NCBI RefSeq assembly: GCF_014930365.1
Contig: NZ_JABXWI010000007.1
Location: 452,842 to 516,841 of the forward strand
DNA: 64,000 bases
Reading direction: 5' to 3'
Source: Streptomyces caniscabiei
Lineage (GTDB): Bacteria > Actinomycetota > Actinomycetes > Streptomycetales > Streptomycetaceae
Made by a program: the position numbers and the translations under genes. Below the pieces are notes generated by a model. It made no database searches, had not been told where the DNA came from, and saw nothing but the letters and a program-made list of their open reading frames with translations. Shown one piece after another: positions 19,203 through 27,537 of this stretch (its first letter is position 1; each line of letters starts with the position of its first letter).

Positions 19203-20468
19203 TCAGTGAACCCGCACCGGCGCCCGCCGAGCCGCACGCGACCCCACCACAGTGATCCCCACAACCCCCACCACAGCCAGCAGTCCCAGCGAAACCGTCC
19301 CGCCCCAGCCGCCCGCGTGGAACGCGACCGCACCCAGCGTGCTGCCCGCGCTGGAGCCCACGTAGTACGCCGACTGGTACAGCGCCGACGCCTGCGCCCG
19401 CCCCTCCTTCGCCGTGTGGCTCACCGACGACGACGCGGCGGCGTGCCCCGCGAAGAAGCCGGCGGTGATGAGAACGAGGCCGAGCAGGACCAGCGGGAGC
19501 GCGTCGGAGAGCGACACCAGCAGTCCGGCGGTCGTCGTGCCGCCCGCCAGGTACAACGCGCCCCTGCGCCCCAGCCGGCCCACCAGCTTCCCGGCGGTGG
19601 ACGCCGACACCGTACCCACCAGGTACACGAGGAAGATCGACCCGATGACGCCCTGCGGCAGCGAGAAGGGCGCCTCGGTCAGCCGGTAGCCGATCACCGT
19701 GTACACGGCGCCGAAGACCGTCATGAACAGCGCGCCGATCGCGTACAGCCGCCGCAGCAGCGGGTTGGCGAGGTGCGCCCGGACCGTGCGGGCCAGGACC
19801 CCGGGCCGCAGTGACCCGGCGACGAAGTGCCTCGGCGCGGGGAGCAGCAGCCGGAACGCCACCGCGCACCCGACCGCGATCACCCCGAGCACGCCCAGCG
19901 CGACCCGCCAGCCCCATTCCTGGGCGACCCATCCCGTGACGACCCGCCCGCTCATGCCGCCGACGCTGTTGCCGGCGACGAAGAGACCGATCGCGGTGAT
20001 GAGGGCCTTGGGCCGCACCTCCTCGGCGAGGTAGGCGGTGGCGGAGGCCGGCACCCCGGCCAGCGCGGCACCCTGCACGGCCCGCAGCACCACCAGCGCC
20101 CCCAGCGAGGGCGCGAAGGGGATCAGCAGCCCGACCGTCACCGCGACCGCCAGCGAGCCGGTCATCACCGTACGTCGCCCGAACCGCTCCGACAGCGCGC
20201 TCATCGGCAGCACGAACAGCGCCAGCGCGCCCGTCGCCGCCGACACCGTCCAGCTGGCCGCGCTCGCCGTCGTCCCGAAGCCGTCCGAGACCAGCGGCAG
20301 CAGCGCCTGCGTGGAGTAGAGGAGAGCGAAGGTGGCGACACCGGCGAGGAACAGCGCGAGGCTCATCCGCCGGTAGCCGGGCCCGCCCGGGGCCACACGG
20401 GAATCGACGGGGGTGCTGACTGATCCGGCGCCCACCCTGGTGGACGCCTCGGTACTCGCGGAAGGCAT
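19203..20468 (-). CDS. MFS transporter (12-TM drug/metabolite exporter, YnfM-like)
   Basis: The 421-residue protein has a hydrophilic N-terminus of ~30 residues and then about twelve hydrophobic segments. The MFS motif A appears as LSERFGRRTVMTG in loop 2-3 and a related GKLVGRLGRRGAL in loop 8-9, with RAVQGAALAGVPASATAYLA in helix 4-5. The architecture is that of proton-coupled exporters. It is divergent from a LysR regulator with a 63-base shared control region, so the regulator probably controls it. Substrate unknown. Confidence 0.9.
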   Translation of the reverse strand: MPSASTEASTRVGAGSVSTPVDSRVAPGGPGYRRMSLALFLAGVATFALLYSTQALLPLVSDGFGTTASAASWTVSAATGALALFVLPMSALSERFGRRTVMTGSLAVAVTVGLLIPFAPSLGALVVLRAVQGAALAGVPASATAYLAEEVRPKALITAIGLFVAGNSVGGMSGRVVTGWVAQEWGWRVALGVLGVIAVGCAVAFRLLLPAPRHFVAGSLRPGVLARTVRAHLANPLLRRLYAIGALFMTVFGAVYTVIGYRLTEAPFSLPQGVIGSIFLVYLVGTVSASTAGKLVGRLGRRGALYLAGGTTTAGLLVSLSDALPLVLLGLVLITAGFFAGHAAASSSVSHTAKEGRAQASALYQSAYYVGSSAGSTLGAVAFHAGGWGGTVSLGLLAVVGVVGITVVGSRAARRAPVRVH

Positions 20469-20500
20469 GCCTCGAAACTACGTACGCCGTTCCTCATCCG

Positions 20501-20524
20501 TCCATTGCATGGAACGGTCATAAT
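20501..20524. promoter_or_regulatory. LysR-type operator/promoter between the MFS and lysR genes
   Basis: TCCATTGCATGGA at 20501-20513 is a perfect dyad with a TTGCA centre, and a larger CCGTTCC...GGAACGG dyad surrounds it. A -10-like CATAAT (20519-20524) lies 7 nt before the GTG of the regulator. Confidence 0.55.
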
Positions 20525-20531
20525 CGTTCCT

Positions 20532-21521
20532 GTGACGCATCAGCAGAGGTCAGGGCCGCGGCTGTCACCGTCCGGTGACACAGAAGACATCGAGCGCTCC
20601 GAGCACACCGAGGACATCGAGGACATCGTCCTGCGCCTCGCCCCCCGCCTCGCCTACTTCGCCGGGGTCGCCCGCACCGAGCACGTCACCCGTGCCGCGC
20701 AGGAGATGCAGGTCCCGCAGTCGACGCTGTCGCGGGCGATGGTCCGCCTGGAACAGGACCTGGGCGTCGACCTGTTCGCCCGCCGGGGGCGCACGGTCTC
20801 CCTCACGCACGCCGGCCGCACCTTCCACGCCTCCGTCGAGCGCGCCCTCACCGAGATCGAACGCGCCGCCGACGAGGTCCGCGCCGACGCCGACCCCGCC
20901 ACCGGCAAGGTCGCCTTCGGCTTCCTGCACACCATGGGCGCCGAGACCGTCCCCGGCCTCCTCCAGGCCTTCCGCGCCGAGCACCCCCGGGTCCGCTTCA
21001 GCCTCGTCCAGAACTACGGCGAGGCCATGCTCGAACGCCTGCGCGCGGGCGAACTCGACCTCTGTCTCACCTCACCCGTCCCGGACGCCCCCGACCTGGT
21101 GGCCCGCCGGCTCGACGAACAGAAGCTGCGCCTCGTCGTCCCCGCCGACCACCGTCTCGCCGCCCGCAAGCGCGTCCGCCTCGCCGAGGCCGCCGACGAA
21201 ACCTTCGTCACCCTCGAACCCGGCTACGGCATGCGCCGCATCACCGACGACCTCTGCAAGGAGGCCGGCTTCAAACCCCGCGTCGCCTTCGAGGGGGAGG
21301 AGGCGGAGACCCTGCGGGGCCTGGTGGCGGCAGGCCTGGGCGTGGCCCTCCTGCCCCCACCCGCCGTCCCGCGACCGGGCGTCGTCGAGCTGACGGTCAC
21401 CGCCCCGAGAGCGGCCCGCGAGATCGGGGTGGCCTGGCTGGACGGCCACCCCGACACACCCCCGGTCGCGGCCTTCAAGAAGTTCCTGCTGTCGAGAAGG
21501 GGCCGCCTCCTCCACGACTGA
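20532..21521 (+). CDS. LysR-family transcriptional regulator
   Basis: The 329-residue protein begins at GTG 20532 (an ATG at 20505 lies inside the operator and is less likely). After an unusual acidic leader rich in DTEDIERSEHTEDIEDI, the winged HTH covers RLAYFAGVARTEHVTRAAQEMQVPQSTLSRAMVRLEQDLGV, and the effector-binding domain opens at GKVAFGFLHTMGAETVPGLL. It probably controls the divergent exporter gene and itself. The effector is unknown. Confidence 0.92.
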   Translation: MTHQQRSGPRLSPSGDTEDIERSEHTEDIEDIVLRLAPRLAYFAGVARTEHVTRAAQEMQVPQSTLSRAMVRLEQDLGVDLFARRGRTVSLTHAGRTFHASVERALTEIERAADEVRADADPATGKVAFGFLHTMGAETVPGLLQAFRAEHPRVRFSLVQNYGEAMLERLRAGELDLCLTSPVPDAPDLVARRLDEQKLRLVVPADHRLAARKRVRLAEAADETFVTLEPGYGMRRITDDLCKEAGFKPRVAFEGEEAETLRGLVAAGLGVALLPPPAVPRPGVVELTVTAPRAAREIGVAWLDGHPDTPPVAAFKKFLLSRRGRLLHD

Positions 21522-21529
21522 CGCGAGCC

Positions 21530-21595
21530 GCGGCCGCGCCCCTCCAGGGGCGCGGGGAACCGCGCGACCAGCCACCCACGGCCCGCAGCCGCGAG
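21530..21595 (+). repeat. dispersed intergenic element, copy 3
   Basis: Core GGGGCGCGGGGAACCGCGCG with ACCAGCCACCC and GGCCCGCAGCC tail, between the LysR gene and the convergent hydrolase gene. Confidence 0.6.
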
Positions 21596-21601
21596 ACGAC
21601 A

Positions 21602-22372
21602 TCAACCAGCTCGACGCGAGCGCTGCCGCCCGAAGCCGGAGGCGAGCGGCATCCGCAACCCCAACGGCGGCGGCGCCGCGAGCGCGTCCTCCACAGGCCG
21701 GGCGAACGTCCTCCCGAACAGCACCCCCATCACGAAGTCCGCGGCCAGCGCGTGCACCTCGTCCCGGTACTGCGTCAGCCCGTGGCGATCCGCGTGCACC
21801 TCGAACCGGCAGATGCCGGGGTTCGTCTTCTTCGCCCGCGCCGCGAACCGGAACGACAACTCGGGATCCACCCGCTCGTCGTTGGTCCCGTGCACGATCA
21901 GCACCCGCCGCCCGGCCAGCTGTTTCACCGGTTCGGGCGGCGCCGCGACATCCTCCTCGGGCAACCAGGGAGCGATGGCCAGCACGGAGTTGACGGCCTC
22001 GTGCCCGCCCGCGTGCAGCGCGGCCCGCGCCCCCATGTGCAGCCCGGCCAGACACACCGGGACGTCTCCGTAGCGCCGGACGACCTCGTCCACGGCCCAC
22101 TCGGCGTCCCGCGCCAGCCGCGCCTGGGACCCGTTCCACCCCCGGTAGCGGTAGTGCACGACATGCGTGGCCAGTCCCTCCGTACGGCCCGCGCGGGCCA
22201 GCCGGCGGCCGAGGGCGCGCACGGAGGCCGTGGCCATCACGGAGGAGGGTCTGCGGGTGGATGCCTCGTCGCCGGCCGGCAGGAGCAGGACGACCCCGCC
22301 GACCGTGCTCGGCTCCGGGCCGATCGTCCGCCCAAGTCGGGGCGTACGTACCGGCATTGCTTGCTGCGCCAT
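21602..22372 (-). CDS. alpha/beta-hydrolase-fold protein with altered nucleophile elbow
   Basis: The 256-residue protein has an alpha/beta hydrolase layout: VVLLLPAGDEAS near the N-terminus, a nucleophile-elbow region CLAGLHMGARAAL near residue 117, VLIVHGTNDERVDP (acid) and HADRHGLTQY (His). The elbow reads G-L-H-M-G, so the usual Ser is a His, directly confirmed in the codons at about 22035-22050. It may be non-catalytic or use another residue. It is divergent from the adenosine deaminase gene. No signal peptide. Confidence 0.8.
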   Translation of the reverse strand: MAQQAMPVRTPRLGRTIGPEPSTVGGVVLLLPAGDEASTRRPSSVMATASVRALGRRLARAGRTEGLATHVVHYRYRGWNGSQARLARDAEWAVDEVVRRYGDVPVCLAGLHMGARAALHAGGHEAVNSVLAIAPWLPEEDVAAPPEPVKQLAGRRVLIVHGTNDERVDPELSFRFAARAKKTNPGICRFEVHADRHGLTQYRDEVHALAADFVMGVLFGRTFARPVEDALAAPPPLGLRMPLASGFGRQRSRRAG

Positions 22373-22457
22373 GACAGAACAGTGTCAGAAGAGATGGTGT
22401 ACGCCACCCTTCGTGTGGGTCACCGTTGGGTATCGACGACACCGCCCGACAGGCGCT

Positions 22458-22469
22458 CTACGCGCGTAG
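22458..22469 (+). promoter_or_regulatory. nucleoside-regulon operator copy 4 (before adenosine deaminase)
   Basis: Perfect CTACGCGCGTAG. It abuts TAGGCT/TATATC, the likely -10, and ends 16 nt before the ATG of add. Confidence 0.82.
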
Positions 22470-22485
22470 GCTATATCGTGCGAAA

Positions 22486-23649
22486 ATGACGAACCAGACC
22501 GACCCGACCGGTAACACCCCGGACTCGGACCAGATCCGCCGGGCGCCCAAGGTTCTGCTGCACGACCACCTCGACGGCGGCCTGCGCCCCGGAACCATCG
22601 TCGAACTCGCCCGCGACCGCGGGTACTCCCAGCTCCCCGAGACCGACGCCGACCGCCTCGGCACCTGGTTCAGCGAGGCCGCCGACTCCGGCTCGCTGGA
22701 GCGGTACCTGGAGACCTTCTCCCACACCGTCGCCGTCATGCAGACCCGCGACGCCCTCGTCCGCGTCGCCGCCGAGTGCGCCGAGGACCTCGCCGCCGAC
22801 GGCGTCGTCTACGCCGAGATCCGCTACGCCCCCGAGCAGCACCTCGAAGGCGGGCTGACCCTCGAAGAGGTCGTCGAGGCCGTCAACGAGGGCTTCCGGG
22901 AAGGCGAGCGCCGGGCCAGGGCCGACGGCCACCGCATCCGCGTCGGCGCCCTGCTCACCGCCATGCGGCACGCGGCCCGCGCCCTGGAGATCGCCGAACT
23001 CGCCAACCGCTACCGCGACCTGGGCGTCGCCGGCTTCGACATCGCGGGCGCCGAGGCCGGTTACCCGCCCACCCGCCACCTCGACGCCTTCGAGTACCTC
23101 AAGCGCGAGAACAACCACTTCACCATCCACGCCGGGGAGGCCTTCGGACTCCCCTCCATCTGGCAGGCCCTGCAGTGGTGCGGCGCCGACCGGCTCGGCC
23201 ACGGCGTCCGCATCATCGACGACATCCAGGTGCACGAGGACGGCTCCGTGAAGCTCGGCCGCCTCGCCTCCTACGTCCGCGACAAGCGCATCCCGTTGGA
23301 GCTCTGCCCCAGCTCCAACCTCCAGACCGGTGCCGCCCGTTCGTACGCCGAGCACCCCATCGGACTGCTGCGGCGACTGCATTTCCGGGCCACCGTGAAC
23401 ACCGACAACCGGCTGATGTCCCACACCAGCATGAGCCGCGAATTCGAGCACCTTGTCGACGCTTTCGGTTACACGCTCGACGACATGCAGTGGTTCTCGG
23501 TCAATGCTATGAAGTCAGCATTCATTCCTTTCGATGAACGACTGGCCATGATCAATGACGTGATCAAGCCCGGATACGCCGAGCTGAAATCCGAATGGCT
23601 GTTCCGTCAGACCGCCTCCACCAGCGGTTCTGTCGACGAACAGGGCTGA
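22486..23649 (+). CDS. add: adenosine deaminase
   Basis: The 387-residue protein starts at ATG 22486; no Shine-Dalgarno is seen and the transcript leader is probably very short or absent. Metal and substrate motifs are LLHDHLDGGLRPGT (HxH), FTIHAGEAFGLPS (His and catalytic Glu), DRLGHGVRI (His), and VNTDNRLMS (Asp). It deaminates adenosine and deoxyadenosine to inosine forms, which the purine nucleoside phosphorylase of this window can split. The palindromic operator immediately upstream links it to the nucleoside transport operon. Confidence 0.95.
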   Translation: MTNQTDPTGNTPDSDQIRRAPKVLLHDHLDGGLRPGTIVELARDRGYSQLPETDADRLGTWFSEAADSGSLERYLETFSHTVAVMQTRDALVRVAAECAEDLAADGVVYAEIRYAPEQHLEGGLTLEEVVEAVNEGFREGERRARADGHRIRVGALLTAMRHAARALEIAELANRYRDLGVAGFDIAGAEAGYPPTRHLDAFEYLKRENNHFTIHAGEAFGLPSIWQALQWCGADRLGHGVRIIDDIQVHEDGSVKLGRLASYVRDKRIPLELCPSSNLQTGAARSYAEHPIGLLRRLHFRATVNTDNRLMSHTSMSREFEHLVDAFGYTLDDMQWFSVNAMKSAFIPFDERLAMINDVIKPGYAELKSEWLFRQTASTSGSVDEQG

Positions 23650-23663
23650 ACAGCGGCATCGGG

Positions 23664-23697
23664 AAGCGGTCGCGCCGACGGCGACGCGGCCGCTTTT
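23664..23697 (+). terminator. hairpin after adenosine deaminase
   Basis: AAGCGGTCGC and GCGGCCGCTTTT arms with inner pairing, closed by four T bases; 15 nt after the stop. Confidence 0.65.
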
Positions 23698-23782
23698 CGA
23701 TGTTTGCCTCCGGCGGGACTTTGGTGTTTACGTTTCGGCACCGCTCACCACCCGCCAAACGCATTCCAAGGACGCATTCAAC

Positions 23783-24151
23783 ATGAAGCAGTCTGCTGCC
23801 AAGACCCTCGGTGTCGCCGTCGTCGGTGCCGCCATCGCCGCCGCGGGCGCGGGCGCCGCGAACGCCGCACCGGGTGCCCCCGACGCCTCCCAGGCCCTCG
23901 GCACCGTCACCCAGGCGCTGCCCGTGGAGAACGTCACGAAGGTGCTGCCGGCCGCCTCCGGCGCCCTCGCCCAGGGTCAGAGCGCGCTCGGCGCCGGCCT
24001 CGAAGCCGCCCAGCCCGCCGCCACCAACGTCCTCGCCGAGGGCCCCACCGCCCCCGTCGCCGGACTGCTCGGCGGCCTCCCCGTCGGCAAGACCCTCCCC
24101 GCCAAGGGCCTCGGCGTCAACGGCCTGCCCCTCGGCGGCGGCGCCGCCTGA
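23783..24151 (+). CDS. small secreted Ala/Gly-rich protein
   Basis: The 122-residue protein has a Sec signal peptide (MKQSAAKTLGVAVVGAAIAA, cleavage near ANA-AP) and a mature part made of Ala/Gly/Leu/Pro-rich segments such as LGTVTQALPVENVTKVLP and GLLGGLPVGKTLPAKGLG. No catalytic motif or Cys is present. It resembles another small secreted protein at 30252 in composition. Such proteins are common in Streptomyces and are likely envelope or surface-associated. I do not recognise a named family. Transcription ends at a perfect hairpin at 24172. Confidence 0.8.
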   Translation: MKQSAAKTLGVAVVGAAIAAAGAGAANAAPGAPDASQALGTVTQALPVENVTKVLPAASGALAQGQSALGAGLEAAQPAATNVLAEGPTAPVAGLLGGLPVGKTLPAKGLGVNGLPLGGGAA

Positions 24152-24171
24152 GGCGCGTCACCACAGCCGTA

Positions 24172-24200
24172 CGGGGCGCACCCACGAAGGGTGCGCCCCG
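24172..24200. terminator. bidirectional hairpin between convergent genes
   Basis: Perfect 12-base arms CGGGGCGCACCC / GGGTGCGCCCCG with a 5-nt loop, serving the secreted-protein gene and the convergent PspC gene. Confidence 0.8.
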
Positions 24201-24212
24201 CCGGTGTGCGTG

Positions 24213-24413
24213 TCACCAGGCCGCGCGGGCCTTGCCCTCGGCGGGGAACAGGATCCACAGGGCTATGTACAGCAGGAACTGCGGGCCCGGAAGCAGACAC
24301 GACACCAGGAAGATCACGCGCATCGTGGTCGCGGAGGTGCCGAAGCGCCGTGCCAGCGCGGCGCACACTCCGCCGATCATGCGGCCTTCGGTGGGGCGGG
24401 CAAGGCGGCTCAT
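24213..24413 (-). CDS. PspC-domain small membrane protein
   Basis: The 66-residue protein starts at ATG 24413, preceded by an AAGGAG site. It shows the PspC pattern: RPTEGRMIGGVCAALARRFG, then a hydrophobic stretch IFLVSCLLPGPQFLLYIALWILFP. It is the short Streptomyces form with one PspC module and no further domains. A role in envelope stress is known for phage-shock proteins, but short orphan forms are uncharacterised. Confidence 0.9.
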   Translation of the reverse strand: MSRLARPTEGRMIGGVCAALARRFGTSATTMRVIFLVSCLLPGPQFLLYIALWILFPAEGKARAAW

Positions 24414-24537
24414 GAGGGCTCCTTCGTCAGCGTAGGACGTCGACCGCGGGCCGACGGTGGGGCGGAGCCTCGAAGCGGCCACCGCTCTCTTTTCCACACC
24501 TTCGACGCTACGGTGACGAAGCGGACGAAGCGTCCCT

Positions 24538-25092
24538 CTACGGGGCCATCCCGACCCTGGGAATCGTCGGGGTCAGACCCTGAGGCAACTCCTCGGGGCG
24601 CGACCGGTCCTCCCGCACCCGGGTCGCGGCCCTCCGCCGCAACGCCGACCTGACCGCCGGGACGACCGCGAGATGGGCGAGGCCCACGCCGACCGAGTTC
24701 AGCAGGATCGAGTCGATGTCGACGACCTGACCGGGCACCCCGGTCTGCAGCAGCTCGATCGCCAGCGACAGCAGCGCCCCCGCCGCGACCGACCGCGCCA
24801 GCGAGGCGAACGGTGACCCGGCGAGCCTGCCGTGCAGCATCGGCAGCAGGACGCCCAGCGGGGCGAGCAGCGCCAGCCCCTCACCGATGCGATGGGCCGC
24901 CTCGGGCCAGCCGAGCGCCAGATCCGCTCTGATTCCTGCGAACGGCCGCAGATTCGCGGGACTCATCCAGGTGACGTCCAGCGGACGCAGCGTGATCCAG
25001 GCAACGACCGCGAGATGCGCGACGAGGAGGACACCCCCCGCCGCACGGACACGGACCCCGGCGCTACCGCCGTTCGTACCTTGAGGCTGCAC
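24538..25092 (-). CDS. VanZ-family membrane protein
   Basis: The ~184-residue protein has four hydrophobic segments and VanZ features: WITLRPLD near the N-terminus, LLAPLGVLLPML and SLAIELLQTGVPGQVVDIDSILLNSVGVGL. VanZ proteins give low-level teicoplanin resistance in enterococci, but most chromosomal homologues have no tested role. The start is uncertain: GTG 25092 is used, and a TTG at 25101 is possible. The Arg-rich C-terminus is cytoplasmic. Confidence 0.85.
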   Translation of the reverse strand: MQPQGTNGGSAGVRVRAAGGVLLVAHLAVVAWITLRPLDVTWMSPANLRPFAGIRADLALGWPEAAHRIGEGLALLAPLGVLLPMLHGRLAGSPFASLARSVAAGALLSLAIELLQTGVPGQVVDIDSILLNSVGVGLAHLAVVPAVRSALRRRAATRVREDRSRPEELPQGLTPTIPRVGMAP

Positions 25093-25258
25093 GCCCCCCA
25101 AGACGCGGCCCCCGGCACGATCGGTTGCAGGGACTTTTTTGAGGCTCGGTTCGCCTCCGGGGCGCTGCTCACTCGCCGACCCTGTTGTAGTTGCCCTGAC
25201 AGTGGGCCTCTGGGGGTGGGCCGCCCGTGTTCGACCGGCGACCGCGCCTGCGCGGCCG

Positions 25259-25951
25259 TCAGGAGCCGTTGATCTCCTCGGAAGGGGGGTTGCCCTCGCC
25301 CGGGGACGACTCGGTCTCCTGCGTGCACTCGTAGCGGCGTAGCGACTCCGCGCTCGTGCTGCCCAGGACCACCGAGCCGTTGTCGCCGGCGGCCGCCGAG
25401 TCGGCGAAGGTGCAGACGATCTGGGCCAGGGCGTATTTGGGGAGGGAGTCGGGGGAGGCGGACAGGCGGAGCGTGTCCTCGGGGTCGCCGGGGGAGGGGC
25501 CCGTGACCGTCAGGCCGGGCGGGACGGCCGTGCTGTAACCGGCCTCGTCCTCGACCTCACTGGGGTCGCCGGCGAGGGCGTCCAGCAGGCCCTGGGCGAC
25601 GACGACACGCCGCCGGGCCTCCTCGGTGCCCTCGGCGACCTGCATCGAGCGGTTGACGCGGACGAGCGCCCCGGAGCAGAGCAGGAACACCTCGACCGGC
25701 ACACCGGCGGGGGTCGCCTGGGGCGAGAGGTCCGTCGCCGACAGCTCGCACGGCACCATCGAGGGTGCCGGACCGAAGTCCGTCGGCACCTGGGTGGCGC
25801 GGATGCCGCAGCCCGCGAGGAGGCCGGCGAGGGCCCCGGTCGCGGCCAGGACCCGTACGCGTCGCCCGCGCGAGCGCCGTGTCCCCGCGTCCGGCACGCG
25901 CGTCCCCCGGGGTTCGGCGTCGGCTCGTCCTCGTGCGCTTCGTATCGTCAC
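25259..25951 (-). CDS. AfsQ-operon lipoprotein (GerMN-like domain)
   Basis: The 230-residue protein starts at GTG 25951, overlapping the afsQ2 stop (GTGA). A long Arg-rich n-region precedes the signal helix VRVLAATGALAGLLAGC with lipobox LAGC. The mature part has VPVEVFLLCSGALVRVNR and RVVVAQGLLDALAGDPSEVE, as in GerMN/LpqB-type lipoproteins. Third gene of the afsQ1-afsQ2 operon, it probably sits outside the membrane and may sense or modulate the signal for AfsQ2, as inferred from coupling. The C-terminal tail is acidic. Confidence 0.85.
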   Translation of the reverse strand: MTIRSARGRADAEPRGTRVPDAGTRRSRGRRVRVLAATGALAGLLAGCGIRATQVPTDFGPAPSMVPCELSATDLSPQATPAGVPVEVFLLCSGALVRVNRSMQVAEGTEEARRRVVVAQGLLDALAGDPSEVEDEAGYSTAVPPGLTVTGPSPGDPEDTLRLSASPDSLPKYALAQIVCTFADSAAAGDNGSVVLGSTSAESLRRYECTQETESSPGEGNPPSEEINGS

Positions 25952-27537
25952 TTCCCGTCCCCCTCGGTGCCCTGCGTGCCGCCGTCGCTCTCGCCGTCCC
26001 GTTCCTTCGCGACCAGGGAGGCCGCGTCGCGGGGCAGGCGGAGGGTGAACACGGCGCCGCCCTTGGGGGAGTTGGCGGCGGTGATCTCGCCGCCGTGGAT
26101 GTGGGCGTTCTCCAGGGCGATGGACAGGCCGAGGCCGCTGCCCTCGGAGCGGGGGCGGGAGGCGCTCGCCTTGTAGAAGCGGTCGAAGACGTGCGGGAGG
26201 ACGTCCTCGGGGATGCCGGGCCCGTGGTCCTGCACCTCGATGAACAGGTTCTCGCCCTCCGTGCGCACCGAGACGCGCACCGGGGAGCCGCCGTGCTTGA
26301 GCGCGTTGCCGATCAGGTTCGCCAGGATCACGTCCAGGCGGCGCGGGTCCAGGTTGATGATGACGCCGCGCTCGGCGTTCAGCTCCACCGCGTCCAGCCA
26401 GGCGCGGGCGTCGATGCACGCGGTGATCTGGTCGGCGATGTCCACGTCGTCGAGGACGAGCCGGGCCGTGCCCGCGTCGAAGCGGGTGACCTCCATCAGG
26501 TTCTCGACCAGGTCGTTCAGGCGGCGGGTCTCACTGACGACGAGGCGCACCGCCGGTTCGATCATGGGGTCGAGGCTGCCCGTGTCGGCGTCCAGCTCCT
26601 CCTCCAGCACCTCCGTGACGGCGGTGATCGCCGTCAGCGGCGTACGGAGTTCATGGGACATGTCGGCGACGAAGCGGCGGGAGGCCTCCTCGCGGGCGCT
26701 CATGTCGTCGACCTTCTTCTCCAGGGACTCCGCCGCGAGGTTGAACGTGCGGGAGAGGTCGGCCAGTTCGTCCGTGCCGGAGACGCGCAGCCGGGTGTCG
26801 AGCTTTCCCTCGCCGAGGCGCCGGGCGGCCACTCCGAGGCGCTGCACCGGCTTCAGCACGGTCGTCGCGGCGGCCTGCGCGAGCAGCGCCGAGCCGATCA
26901 GCGACAGGCCCGTGGCGATACCGAGGGACCAGGCGAGGGAGTTGAGGTCCTTCGCCTCCTCCGCGAGGGACTTGCGCATGTAGCCGGTCGGCCCGCCGCC
27001 GATCATCTTCGCGCCGCCCACCAGATACGGGGTGTCGCCGTCGATGACCCGCTGCCAGTACACGTGGTACGCGTGCTTGTTGCCCGAGGTGAGTTTCTGC
27101 CGCTTGTTGACGGCCTTCTGCAGCGACGCGGGCACGTCCTCCAGCGAGAAGCCGGTGAGCGCGTTGTCGGTCGAGGATCCGGAGACCGTCTCGCCGTCCG
27201 CGCCCCGGGCGATCAGCAGCACGCTGGAGCGCTCGCCGCCGTCCGCCATCTTCCGCGCCGCGACCCGCAGTTGGTCCTGCGTCGGGTTCGGGCGCAGGGT
27301 GCTCACATGGCTCTGCATCTCGCGCTCGAAGTCGTTGAGCGCCGCGTCCTGCGCGCGCGTCTGCACGGCCTCGCGGTTGAGCCAGTAGGCGATAGCGGAC
27401 GCCGACACGGCGGCGGTGAGTGCCACCAGACCGAAGACGACCACCAGACGCAGCCGCAGACTGGTGAACCGGATCCGGGACTGCACTGTCCTGCGAGCCG
27501 CGGCCCAGCCGCGGATCCCCCCTGAAGCCTTCGTCAC
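25948..27537 (-). CDS. afsQ2: sensor histidine kinase AfsQ2
   Basis: The 529-residue sensor starts at GTG 27537, overlapping the afsQ1 stop. Two transmembrane segments (near residues 30-50 and 220-245) flank an extracytoplasmic domain, followed by HAMP (LARRLGEGKLDTRLRVSG region), the phospho-His motif FVADMSHELRTPLTAI near residue 294, N-box NLIGNALKHGG, and G boxes VQDHGPGIPE and GSGLGLSIA. In S. coelicolor the AfsQ1/Q2 pair senses nutrient conditions (notably glutamate) and controls antibiotic production. The identification follows the AfsQ1 match and gene order. Confidence 0.95.
   Translation of the reverse strand: MTKASGGIRGWAAARRTVQSRIRFTSLRLRLVVVFGLVALTAAVSASAIAYWLNREAVQTRAQDAALNDFEREMQSHVSTLRPNPTQDQLRVAARKMADGGERSSVLLIARGADGETVSGSSTDNALTGFSLEDVPASLQKAVNKRQKLTSGNKHAYHVYWQRVIDGDTPYLVGGAKMIGGGPTGYMRKSLAEEAKDLNSLAWSLGIATGLSLIGSALLAQAAATTVLKPVQRLGVAARRLGEGKLDTRLRVSGTDELADLSRTFNLAAESLEKKVDDMSAREEASRRFVADMSHELRTPLTAITAVTEVLEEELDADTGSLDPMIEPAVRLVVSETRRLNDLVENLMEVTRFDAGTARLVLDDVDIADQITACIDARAWLDAVELNAERGVIINLDPRRLDVILANLIGNALKHGGSPVRVSVRTEGENLFIEVQDHGPGIPEDVLPHVFDRFYKASASRPRSEGSGLGLSIALENAHIHGGEITAANSPKGGAVFTLRLPRDAASLVAKERDGESDGGTQGTEGDGK

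Noticed and set aside
25952..26419. Longer start for the AfsQ-operon lipoprotein
   Set aside because: It would put the lipoprotein signal peptide in mid-protein and overlap afsQ2 extensively. GTG 25951 gives a normal signal peptide and a GTGA overlap.
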